Positions 36,926 through 48,444 of a stretch of DNA of 64,000 nucleotides are shown here, one piece after another (within the stretch, counting starts at the first letter, position 1; every line of letters starts with the position of its first letter). Where the stretch lies: contig OX637288.1 of assembly GCA_951799445.1 (NCBI GenBank), positions 4,342,501-4,406,500 of the forward strand, in the 5' to 3' direction. The notes under the pieces were generated by a model. That model worked only from the letters and a program-made list of their open reading frames with translations, did no database searches and was not told the origin of the DNA. The stretch comes from Pseudisothecium myosuroides. Taxonomy: Eukaryota > Streptophyta > Bryopsida > Hypnales > Lembophyllaceae. A program made the translations under genes and the position numbers.

Positions 36926-37270
36926 GTAAAAGTAGGTACAAGATATAACAATTGTATGTTAAATAAGATTCTTCATAACTTTTACATCACAAATCCAAAT
37001 AAAATGAAACAAAGCTTTCCATTAAGACATTTTTGCCTAAATTAAAATTCCTTTGAACATGAGAGTATAGGATAGATTTTGAGTACATTAGTAGCCAATG
37101 ATTTAGTAGTTTGTTGGTTATTCAATTCACATGGTTTCCAAAAAATACATGCTAGGAAAGTGTAGAAATCTATCTTCTTTTAATTTTCAACAAGCTTCAA
37201 CAAAAGTTAAGACAATTTTATTAACAATAATAATTGTGTTTAGAAGCTTTCAATAATAAAATATATTGAT

Positions 37271-37667
37271 TTAATCCTTTAAAGACATTCCATATTTCCA
37301 TTTGGTCAAACTTCATTAGTTTTCTATATGAAAACATATCTTTCAAAAATTTGATACTTTCTTCATGCAATCAAGTATATCCAATATTTAACTTCATTTT
37401 TATAATTAAAAATATTGAAATGAAATATGTATCTATATACATGTTTTAAAATTAATTAATTTGTAAAAAGCATAGTAATTACAAAATATTTAAAATAGTA
37501 TGGAATTTTTAGCAAAATTGGAGATGATATTATAAAATATCATAGTGCTTATTGGAACTATATTTTTCTAGTCAATCTCCAAGACATTTAAAATAAAAAA
37601 CTATGTGTAATTCAAGGTTTGACCCTAAAACTACGCTTTTCAAGCTCATTTGTCCTTTAAAGGTTAA
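37271..37667. mobile_element. piggyBac-like MITE P8, short
   Basis: TTAA at 37271-37274 and 37664-37667. Ends are TCCTTTAAAGACA and, from the right, CCTTTAAAGGACA. Confidence 0.6.
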
Positions 37668-37703
37668 AATCCTAGCTAAAGAACATTTTCACCACGTGTC
37701 TAG

Positions 37704-38036
37704 TACATAACATTGTTAACGAGCAAATATCTTTCCCCCCCAGTGGAGGTATAATCCCCCCGAGATGCTTGGGGGGAATTTAGTTGAAAGCCTCAGTTCA
37801 TCATTGGTCAGGTTCAGCAGTAGCAAAGTGCTATGTGTCTGTCAGTTGGGTTGAAACTTCAGAAACTGTCAATCATAGGCGTGGGGCACGGGGCCTATTG
37901 CCATTGCATTTGGGGAAAAAATCTCCAAAATTAGAAGCACTGTTACAGTAAACTATGAGAGTTTTGACGCTGGAGGGCTCCCTTTTCTGAGGATAGCAAA
38001 AGGGAGGCCTACAGTGGTGGTTAACAATGTTATGTA
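37704..38036. mobile_element. MITE with perfect 17-bp inverted ends
   Basis: TACATAACATTGTTAAC (37704-37720) and its exact reverse complement (38020-38036). Inside, AATCCCCCC and GGGGGGAATT near 37750-37783 form a strong hairpin. Confidence 0.75.
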
Positions 38037-41000
38037 GGCTTTGGCGGGGAACTTCAAACTAAAAGACTCTTAGGGCCTTGTTATACTAGTGACCAAGAAT
38101 TGATCTAAATAATTTTCTTGGTCATAAGTCTAGGTCAAAAGCCATAACCAAGAGCCAGTATTGTCATCTATTGGTTACTTCAAATAGTGTAAAATGAATT
38201 TAGACTAATCCTTGGACACTGTTTTTTTTTAATGAAATTCTAAATTAATAGATTTGATAATTAACACTTTCTCTTATTCATCGTCTCTCCTCCCCTTCTC
38301 TTTTCTTTTTACTTCCTAGGTAAATATTCAACAACGAGGATGCCAAGAAATAGAGGAAACTTGTAATCAAGAAGAATGCAAAATTTATTCTTAAAGCTTC
38401 AATCAGATATGTATAGTGGAAAATACTATGTAAATGATCATGCCATAAGTTTAGTGTATTTTTACAATGGAATTAGCAACAAAAAGGTATAAAAATGTAA
38501 AATTCATTTATTATAGTAAATACTTCAATAATTTTTATTTATTGCTGTAAAACTACAATTATTGAGACAAAATGCATTTTTTGCAATAAAAGAACGATGC
38601 AATTATAGAAATTGCATTCTTGTGGAAAAAAATGCATTCATGTTAGTAAAAATTGCATTCACAATGATAAAATAGTAGTAAAACAACATTAAAGATTGAC
38701 AAAAATAGACCAGTTAGTTTTATTGGGATAACTTTGTCACCTGAAATATTTATTTAAGGACATGTAGGATTCCATGTCATTTTTATCATTCATTTTGAGC
38801 CTTGATCACTCTACATTTATGAAGCTAGTATAAATTGAACTGTGACCGTCTTCTTATTCTCCTCCAATCACAATGCTCCAAATACTTCAATCATGGCCCT
38901 TGGACACTGCACTAAAAATGAAATTTAGTATTATTAATGATACCTATAGTATTACTTACTCTATCATATAGTTCACTTTAATTTTCATTTAGAATAGTGT
39001 TCATGTTGGATACTAATTTAGATTTAGATTTTTATTACATAATATAATATAAATCATTAATTGATCATTACAAAATGTACTTGATTTCAAGGATTACAAT
39101 AATAAAGAGGTTGTACTTGTTCTTAGAAGTTTTATTGTTTTTTGTGGCTATTTTTACAAGTATGATTTAACATGTGTATTGAAGAAAAGTTGACTTTGGA
39201 GAGGGCTACAAGGCTTCGAATCTTTACCTATATTTTATTTTGCATAGATAGGCATATCATGTATGAGTAGCAATTTTTGATTAAAATAATAATAATAATT
39301 TAATTTTAAATGTGCCATTTGTTATAATATAGTTGAATGCAACCCTTTTTTTTAACTTTTTGAGAAGTGCCAAGATGGCGATCACTTAAAATTTGGTGAA
39401 GCATTTTAATTTCAACATCCATCCATCTTTTGTACCAAAAAAAAAAATTCAATCATATTCATGCATTTTTTCATCCACATTTTTAATAGAAATGAAAAAT
39501 TTATGGCAAAAAAAGATTACTTTTATTTGGCGAAAAGTTAACATTTATTTTGAAATGGTGCAATCTGGCCCCATGGGGCCAAAAAAAGGGCTGGTTGGAT
39601 GGAACCTATATAAAAAAACATACGAGGCACTAAAACAAATTGGTTGTAGGCAAACAAAATATCTACTTTATTAATAGTTATGGTATAAAAGACCAAAATT
39701 TTCATGCTAATCAATGTTCTAAGTTGGTCTAGTATAATGTGGCAACTTATGAAACAATAGTTGGATAATTAATCCTAACTTTCAACCACATGGAACTAAT
39801 AGAAGGTAGCAATGAAATAAACCTCAAAATTTATTGGATTTTATTGTTTTTTTTATAAAATAGACTTTAGTGTTGAAAATTCCATTGATTGTAGATTTTA
39901 AAAGATAATTACATGCAATGTATAATTTGGGAGACTACACCACTCCAAGCAACATTTCCATTGATTCCTTATATTCTTTCTATTGTTTCTAATGACTGGT
40001 GTTTGTAGAATCTCACATATACCACATATGTGGTGTTGTGTAGATGCATTGTAATTGGAAGATGATATTATCCATGCCTCTGTTTTATGTATTATTTGTG
40101 AATTCCCTATCAAAATCTTATCAAATGTCCAATTTTTTTTATTTAGTATGTGATTATGATCAAATTTGTTGAATCCAAAATATAAAATAAAAGTCTATAC
40201 TAGAAGTGAACCGTCTTTCCCATATTTTGTCTTCATGTCATCATATTCCAAGCGCTAGCCAAGCAAAGCTTTCAAAGCTAGCCAAATATTTAATATCATA
40301 AAATTTGATAGCAAAAAGTGGTGGCTTCTAGGCTTTTTGTTTTGTTTTGAAAAGTATCCAAGAGATGATTCTTTGCCTTGCCTTTCATGACATAAAAGCA
40401 CTTAGAAAGTACAAGTATCATATTACACGTCCTTCTAGTTGTATGTGCTAGGAATTTAGTTGACAATTAGTGTTGATGTTGACATTTAGTATTGATAATA
40501 TTTTTCAACGTTGTTAACCAATTTAGTGTTGGTACCATTTTCAACATTGTTGACATTCGTTGTTGGACTTTGTAATTAGTGTTATAAATCCTAAATTTCA
40601 TTGTTAGTCTAGTGTCAAAGAGGTCCTACATTCACGTGCATCGTCACAAACGAGTCAAAATTCTCCCTCTATTTTACTATAATCAAAATTTCCTCGATTG
40701 TAAACATTCAAGAATTAGCCAAGGCTGCGCATGGATCAATCACCCTCTACTAGTCTTGTAATGTAAGCGTTACCCCACCAACAGAATAATGTTGTTGAGC
40801 GGCAAGACGAGCCGTGATCGCTGGAATATATGTCAATAATGACTTGAATGCTTCCATATTACTGTGTGTGATTAGGAGGTGGCGTGCTCAATGCTCCACT
40901 TACTGGTGGGCCTCGTCGCGCGTACTCGTGGAGTGAATGTTTGTCAAAATGGTTACCTCAGCTCAATGCAAGGACAAGTGCGAATTCGATGATGGCTCAC

Positions 41001-41715
41001 TTCGAAAAAAAATTAAAATAAAAAATTTGATGATAGCTTGCTACTTTGTGCACTGGGCGGGTATGGAAGTTGACAGGAGATTTCATAAGTTGCAAACCCA
41101 GGTGCTCCTGTAAGTTATTATAATGCACTCATGTACCATTGGAAGACTGGTCCTCCGAAAACGAGTTTTAAAATCAATCGAGATGGTGTTAACTCATAGA
41201 GTAGTCCAAGGAATAATTACGTCCTGACAGTTACGCTTTTGTAGAATTATGCGTTCAATGCTAAGTTACTATGGACTTGGGAGTCAAGTGAACGGTTCCT
41301 TGATTAGTGCGGCCCGTCTCAAAATGAAACAGATTGCTTTGAAAAAAAACAAAAACAAACGAAACAGAACAGACTGTGTCCTTCTCTTATTCCAATGTTA
41401 AGAAAGTAGAAACCTCACCTGGGCAATGCAAGATTCTTTATTTATTTATTTTTGGTAGAAATTAGAATTTTGGATGAATGAATGTAAATTTTATTCTCGA
41501 GCAAAGGTAGACTAGCATAGCATTGTTTACCAATGAGGCAAGGGTCCCTTTTGCATCCTTGAAAAGGAACCTCCATAGTGAACAAAATTGTCAATGCCAA
41601 TGTCAATCCTTAAAGCAATTGATGAGTCCCTCTTGGGTATCTAACAAAGCATAATATTTTCCCAGCATGGGCATGATCATTGCCTAGTTGTACAATGTTA
41701 TGAGAATAAAGCAAC
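38037..41715. other. Long AT-rich spacer, nothing recognised
   Basis: 3.7 kb without a supported gene. GTTGACATTTAGT-like phrases recur at 40455-40560, and a GC-richer patch lies at 40620-41360, with no coding evidence. Confidence 0.4.
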
Positions 41716-41835
41716 AATGCTAGCACGTGAGTGCAGAGAAGTAAGTCTACAAGACACCTATAATCATAGAAGGTGTTTATAATATAGATTCCTAAGCTCA
41801 TGGGCTTATAGATCCTATGCTCATGTGCTAGCATT
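41716..41835. mobile_element. Family-G MITE, 120 bp
   Basis: AATGCTAGCACGTGAG at the left, CTCATGTGCTAGCATT at the right: 15 of 16 positions pair. Confidence 0.7.
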
Positions 41836-42408
41836 CTTCAAGAATAAAGTTATGCTTTTAAAAAGATATAAAAAAAATCTCACTAAACATTGCTACAAAA
41901 TAGCGTTTCATCACATGGATCCGCTCATTAAAATTGAATGTTAGAGTTAGGTAACACAAACTCAAACACGAACACGTGATGCCTTGGATATGAAGTTATC
42001 TTCAGCGGATGTGCTAGGGTCTATAGGAGTTATGATTGACCATAGAAATTAATGGACCTAAACAATTCCAATGTATAGGACACAATAAGCTTTTTACATC
42101 TGCCCCCACCACATCCACCCCTCCCCCGCACGTGGGATTAACAAGTATCTACAATTTTCTAATCACTTATTATACATGAAGGTCTGGTTCAGCATTCAAG
42201 TGAAAAAATTGAATTTCCACATCAATTTTTCAAGGATCCACATTACCTCATATCGTTTACAAGATGACATGTGTCACCTTTTTACAAAAATGACAAAATT
42301 TATGCCGAATATGACCTTCACTTAGGGTACTACCGTAATCAATTTTCATTAGTACGTTTACATTTCCTGAAAATGAACTTGCTCATCTAACTTAGCACTA
42401 GCACGAGG

Positions 42409-42690
42409 CAGTGGCCACTAGGGCTTTTTTTTTGGCTTTCTGGTGCCAAATTGCATGAGAAAAAATAATTTGGCTAGAAAATGGTAAAAAACTTCATTTA
42501 AAAAAAAATCCTAGATGAAATTGGCAAATTTGGTGGATGAAAATAAAATGATAAACATGTGATATGTGCTAATGTGATATTTTCTATCCAATATGTGGAT
42601 GAATGCTAAAATTTGGAGCACTACTACAACATTTTCTATCGCCACTTTGGCACTTTATAAAAGATGAAAAAAAAAGCCCTGGTGGCCATT
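42409..42690. mobile_element. MITE with GTGGCCACTAGGGC ends
   Basis: Left GTGGCCACTAGGGC plus a T run, right an A run plus GCCCTGGTGGCCAT: an inverted pair of about 24 bp. Confidence 0.65.
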
Positions 42691-44097
42691 CATTGATCTT
42701 CCCACATATGAAATTTGCAACACACTATTTGCCTGTTTACTCATGGATTGATCTTTTTTACTTCCAAAAATAATTTTAAAAAACTCCGTCTGCTTACGAC
42801 GGAAGTTCCAATCATATTACTATGATCCCGTCTTTCCACATAATTTTACAGTTAAAACTGTTGCAGCATGACAAATTCATTGTAAGCTTTGGGTTAGATT
42901 TTGTGACAGGATATAACTTAACAAAATAAAATATTCTAATTGCATAGATTAGTGGGTGACTAATGCTTTGGTTCACAAGCATGTGCATCAGTGAGAGGCC
43001 TTTTTACCATTGCAAATAATTTTCTTACAGGACTTGTCAGGACGTACATCTTGTATGAGTTTACCTTTTCGATTTGATCTTCCCGAGCCTTCCGTGCGTG
43101 CGGGTATTGCGGCAGGTGGTCCAGGGTGCTTCTAGAAGCTTAGTTTGACCCGTGAAGTCGCAAGGTCTTTTTTCCCCATCAAAAAACCACTCAAAATTGC
43201 CATTTTTAATATCAAGAGTAAAAGAATTTGATAAATGTTTTTTTTTCAATATTTAACAGTAGGATCTTGTACTAGAGTAGTATAGGAATGTATGGAAGAA
43301 ATGTAATATATTTTGTCGGTGTAGATTACAAGATATTTGTGTTTCAAGGGATAGAAACAAGTTCTTTTGCGCCTGTCATGACCAGAGTATAAGACTTTGA
43401 ATCTTCTTTGCACAAAAATTTTGTATTGGAGATTTCAAATTTAAAAAAAATAGAGGTTGAAGACTTGAGTTGAGAATCTTTAAGAATTCTCATAATACTC
43501 CCAATATATACCTTAATTATAAATGTCAAAACCTTAGGAGGCATTCTATAATTGTTCTTCACTTTGAAAGTCAAGAACAAACAATATTTTAAGTATTTCT
43601 TTCAATTATTCCACATGAATATGAATTTTCAACATGTAAACAAGAATAATATAAAATGTTGTCAAATGGATGCCCTACTCTAATAAGAAGGATGAAGATT
43701 TTTAAATAATTTCACATGTTTCACATAAATGAAGATACTACAACAACAAGTGAAATTATATTTTTTAGGCCAAGTTTGTTGGATTTTTATAAATTTTCAA
43801 ATTGTATTTCCCAAATATTTCAAAAGAGTCACAAAATCACCTTATTCACCTATAGTTATCACTATCTCTCCTTAATAGAAACACACCATCAAGGGCCTAA
43901 AATGATCACCTTGTAATACAATTTTACACCTAAAAAATTGAGGTTCCTAGCTTAATCACTATTCCTTCAAAAACACTAGTCAATCTATTAAAGAAAATAG
44001 ATTGTTTGAGAGATTTTCAAAATATGAAAACTAAACAAAACCAACGACATGGCAAGGGCTCATTGGACTGAGTAGGTCTATATATGTGGATGTAGGA
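42691..44097. other. AT-rich spacer with a truncated P1-type fragment
   Basis: 43140-43400 resembles the left part of P1/P6 (AAAACCACTCAAAATTGCC) but lacks both TTAA ends. Nothing else is recognised. Confidence 0.4.
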
Positions 44098-44119
44098 TCT
44101 CTCTCTCTCTCTCTCTCTC
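44098..44119. repeat. (CT)n microsatellite
   Basis: Uninterrupted CT run of 11 units. Confidence 0.9.
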
Positions 44120-44513
44120 CACATCACAACCACTGAAAAAGATGTGGAGTACAATCAAACTTCCCTTATTGCATGGGAACGATGGAAGTAATTTTTAGCT
44201 ATATGCACATAAAGAAGCTTAAGTGCCAAAATCCAATTAATTAAACATGCTCATGAAGTACAATAATTGTATTTGATTGGTTCAAATTGGTTGTTCAACT
44301 AAAAAAATTAGTGATGTATAACACAATCACCTCCATTAATGCTTTGTGTAGTAAACTTTATGCACATATGGAGTATGCAAATATAGAACTACAGTTAGTT
44401 ATGCAAGTAGGGAATTTGCATTATGAGAGGTTTCACTATATTACAATATGAACTAGGATGCCTGTCTTCAATGTTTTTATTGAGCTTTGACACATTGAAT
44501 GACTATTTTGCTT

Positions 44514-44757
44514 AGAAACACAAGAGTGTACACAATCACTAACTCACTTCATTAGTGTCATTTAGAACTTTAGTTGAAACCACTATTCAATCTATAGTGG
44601 CAATATAGAAACACAAGAATGTATGCAATCACTGGCAATTCACTGCATTAGTGTCATTCATAACTTTGGTTGAGGCCACTATTTATTCCAAAGTGGCTAT
44701 AGTCACCAACTCACTTCATTAGTATCATACAAAACTTTGGTTGAGGCTACTACGCTG
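44514..44757. repeat. Tandem repeat, about 93-bp unit
   Basis: AGAAACACAAG opens units at 44514 and 44607. Each carries CATTAGTGTCATT and TTGGTTGAGGCCACTA-type text, and a third shortened unit follows from about 44698. Confidence 0.7.
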
Positions 44758-46071
44758 GAGGCACCCATTACCAACTACCGCCCTATCAATAATCAATTAG
44801 GCTGGGACTAATTTCCAACCATCAGTTTTTGGTTTCCAACCATCAATTCCTACATTCTTTTCATGACACATGTCTTTGGTTTGGAGTGTCAAAGTGAACA
44901 CAAAATAGTCTCTAAAATAAACAATTTTGGAATAGTCTAAACATTAGACATGGGTCCAGACCAACTTTTGGCTTTCAAAATTCATAGTAATTACAATTCA
45001 AGCAATAAAATTACCAATTTTTTTGCAATCCCCGTCATTTCTATCTTTGCAGATAGGAAAATATTTGCTTCGCCTTATATTATTCCAGATCATGAATGTC
45101 CAAAATTGCTTAAGTGGTAGGTTATGGGTGCCTTCACCTTATTCATCCCATAGTGGCTTCAATTTCAAATATTCAAGAATGACAATTTTCTATTCTTTGT
45201 ATGATTATAATGGACCCATTTATAAACTATCCGGAATGAAAAAAATGTTTGGAATGGATCTTTATACCTAACTCATATAGAATATTACATGTGTGAATTG
45301 GCATAAAAAACAATTTGTGATACATACAAATCAATATTTGACACATGAATAGAAATTTGTGACATTTAATCATTGATTTCTAACAATAGAACTTAAAAAC
45401 CTGACACCTCATCAATCTAAAGATGTGAAAGCTTCTAAAGGTAATGAGTCATTGTCTCTACATGTGAGAGTATGTCAGAGCTGTAATTTTGTATTAACCC
45501 TTAATCTTCAATGTTTTAAAAAATGCACTCAAAAGCCATCCTCAAGGGCTAGTTGTAATTTTCAACGATGAATGTGGAACTTCTAGATGGAAAAATTGGA
45601 AAAATTTAAGTGTACCATATTAGAGGGGGTAGTTGCAGTCCATCTTATATAGGTGCACAAAGTATATATTCCCTCTTGTATTAGAGATGTTTAGACTTGC
45701 CAATTTCTATGGCTAATTACAATTGCTAGCATTTAACTTCTGAATGATAAAATGGGGTTGCTCCATATCTATAATAGGTGATATGAATAATCTAAAAAGC
45801 TATTAAGAAGACAACGTAATCTACAAACAGGAAAAAAAGAAAAACAATCCAATTTTTTTAAACAACTAAAATGTGTTTTGATCAAATAGCTTTCAAATCA
45901 TATATTTTGAAACTTAGACACTTGGGGGTTGAAATGAAAATTTTCTTTTTAATTCCAACAATTGAAGTTTAATAATAGTTCAATGTGAAAAGGCCCTTAA
46001 TTTATACCAACTTACAAAAGTTCAAAGTTATTTTTCTCCCTTCTCTAAATAAGATATCACATACGATTTTG
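44758..46071. other. AT-rich spacer, nothing recognised
   Basis: No gene supported. Confidence 0.4.
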
Positions 46072-46231
46072 CAAAACCAAAAACCAAAACCAAAACCGAA
46101 CTGGGGCGATTTTCCAAACCCACACCCAAACCAACAACCAAAACCAAAACCAACAACCAAAACCAAAACCAACAACCACAACCACAACCAAAAACCAAAA
46201 ACCGAAAACCAAAAACCAAAAACCAAAACCG
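46072..46231. repeat. CCAAAA-type low-complexity repeat
   Basis: Long run of CCAAAA, ACCAAC and CCAAAAA units at the border where AT-rich spacer changes to a GC-rich island. Confidence 0.85.
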
Positions 46232-46374
46232 ACCCGAAGGAGCAGACCTCACGAGACGACGCGTTCCGCAGCAAAACGGTCTTCCCGCTGCCCACGCCGC
46301 CATCACGGGTGACGTCGCGGGTGTCGGGCCTCGAGTCGAGCGCCCGCGCTCTCTCGCTCTGTCGGCCGTGCAAC

Positions 46375-46474
46375 AGAAGCGACGACGACGGCTACGACTA
46401 CGACTACGAAGACAAGAGACGACGGAGACGACGAAGAAGACGAAGAAGACGAAGAAGACGACGAAGACGATCAG
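46375..46474. repeat. CGA/GAA triplet-rich tract
   Basis: About 100 bp of mixed CGA, CGG and GAA triplets. Confidence 0.8.
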
Positions 46475-46740
46475 CAGTAAGCCAAGGCAGGGAGAAAACC
46501 CCGAAGCCAGCCCCACGAATCCCTTGCAGCAAACTCGAAAACATGCACTTACCCCACCCACCACGCTTACTTGAGGTTGATCTGGTGCGCCAGCCCTTCC
46601 AGGAAGTGAAGGGAGTGAAGGAAGTTTACTTGGCTAAGTTAGCTAACTTAGGGCCCGTTGAGACCATCACTCACTTACAGTGCATGCACGACATTCACGG
46701 TCACGCGCGTCACTCCTTCCCCTTGGGCACTCGCTTAGCT

Positions 46741-46761
46741 CTGCCTGCCTGCCTGCCTGCC
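46741..46761. repeat. (TGCC)n microsatellite
   Basis: Five tandem units. Confidence 0.85.
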
Positions 46762-48444
46762 TTCACTTCTTCTCTTCCTCCCCCTCCGTGAGGGTCGTGG
46801 CCCCGTGTCTCCATCCACTGCTTGCACGTTCGTGTAGTAAGTAGCCTCCGACGCAGCCTTGACAAGAAATTCAACTCATGCTTTCGGTTCCTTCGATCGG
46901 CGGGGAAGGACGAGCTCATGCTGTTTCGTCCCTGTTCCTTCTGTAGCCTTGGTTGGTGGATGGAATATTGATTGGGGTTCATGTGGGAAAGGAGAGTCCA
47001 GTGGTGAATGGTGTTGTTGCAGTAGTTGTACTTCAAAGGGGGGTGGTATTGCTCTATTGTGGGGTGGATTTCGTGGGTAATCGTCGTTGGGGAGGTAGGG
47101 ATATATTTGGCAAGCTTTACTGCTGTCGAGGTCGAGGCCAGCGTCACGTACTGTTGTGCGGTCATACGGGGTTTGCGGGTGTGGAAGTGCTGAGACGCGA
47201 TAGCGAGCGAGCGAGCTTCAGTCGGTACCCGCGTGTTGTAAAGTGGACGTTCTTTGGCGGGGGTAATTTGTTTGGGGGTTTCTTTGATTGTGAGGGGGTC
47301 TTGGATCGGAGGTTTGATGTATGAGTGCTTTGGCGCACTACGGGGTTTCATTTCCTGATTTCTGTGGTCTGCTTGGGCTGCTGTAGTTTACCACTTGGGT
47401 CAGCCTTCGTAGGGGGGTTCTTCCCGGGACTCGTTTGTTTAAGGAAGATCAAAGGGCGCTCATCTTGCTTAAAGAGGTAGGGTTGGGGTTGCAGTTCAGT
47501 TCTCTTGACGAGGGTTGCAGATGCACGTTGCGCTGAGGAGATAGTGGGAAAGAGCCGATCAAGAGAGTTAGAGTACAATCGCGTTTTTTGTCACTTCCCG
47601 GCGCGTGCTGGTGAACAAAAACACTACGGCTCTCAGTGCTTATGGCCGCGGCAGAAGTTTGATACATGACGCGAGGACTTCGGCTGCATGTTTGTGCGGC
47701 ACCAGAAGCCCCCGCCGACTTGTACTCTCTTGACTAACTGGCCTGACTTGCGCTGCACCCAGCACCAAATGCTCCACCTGTCCTCTACGCGTTTGTAGCC
47801 AATATTAAGTGCTTAAGTCTTCCAGCTTCTGCGCGGAAGGACGTAATTGGGAATCACTGAACTCGATCCCAAGAGAGCTCAATATACATCGAAGAGGCGG
47901 CATACCGATCAGTAAAGGGATCCGGACGCGCGCGCAGTCCGGGACGAGTATCTTCATCAATTAAACCAGAACTTGGGGCCCGGAAACTTGGGTTTGGATG
48001 TCCGTCTCTGCGTGCAAGTTCATGCTCAATCCATCGTGCCACGCCGACAGTCGATCTTTAGTTACCAAGCGTGGTGTGGTGAGACTCGCGTGATATTAGA
48101 CTGAGTCAGAAGGAGCTAGTGAACACGTGCTTGCACTGCAGCTGCTGCTTATTCTGCAGCTGTCTGCATCAAGGGCCCTGGGTAACCGAATTGGCGACGA
48201 CCTAGCCGCCCACATAAACCTTGCTGAAGCAGACCTGTTTGAACGCGCGAGGACCACCACACTCCTGCATTCACAGTGAAAGGCTCGTTTCCGACCTTCC
48301 TGCGCACGGAACCTCAATTGGCTTGACAGATCGACATCTGCGCATGCACACCGAGTTAGAGACGTACGTTAAGCTGTTTGAGACAGTCAAACAAGTAGTT
48401 ACACATCTCATCCCCAGTGTGCAGTGAACGCGGAAGCTGCAAAC

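Larger units (their letters stand above)
46232..48444 (+). promoter_or_regulatory. GC-rich upstream region and probable leader of the BZR gene
   Basis: An abrupt GC-rich, CpG-bearing island of 2.2 kb ends at the BZR start. It includes a purine-rich CGA/GAA triplet tract (46375-46474), a TGCC run (46741-46761) and a G-box CACGTG at 48124-48129. A pyrimidine-rich stretch ending GTGCAG (48418-48423) could be a 5'-UTR intron acceptor. Several long open frames on both strands come from base composition and low-complexity tracts. Start of transcription is unknown. Confidence 0.45.

Noticed and set aside
44514..44757. Spaced direct repeats considered as a CRISPR-like array
   Set aside because: Eukaryotic DNA, units are contiguous 93-bp tandem copies without unique spacers.
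45985..46791. 268-codon open frame with Lys/Pro and Arg runs
   Set aside because: Produced by the CCAAAA and CGA/GAA low-complexity tracts; the open frames on the other strand arise the same way.
46710..47351. 213-codon minus-strand open frame
   Set aside because: Composition typical of an antisense frame in a GC-rich leader; no domain.
47854..48060. Structured GC-rich segment considered as a tRNA gene
   Set aside because: No cloverleaf with A and B boxes at the right spacing could be drawn.
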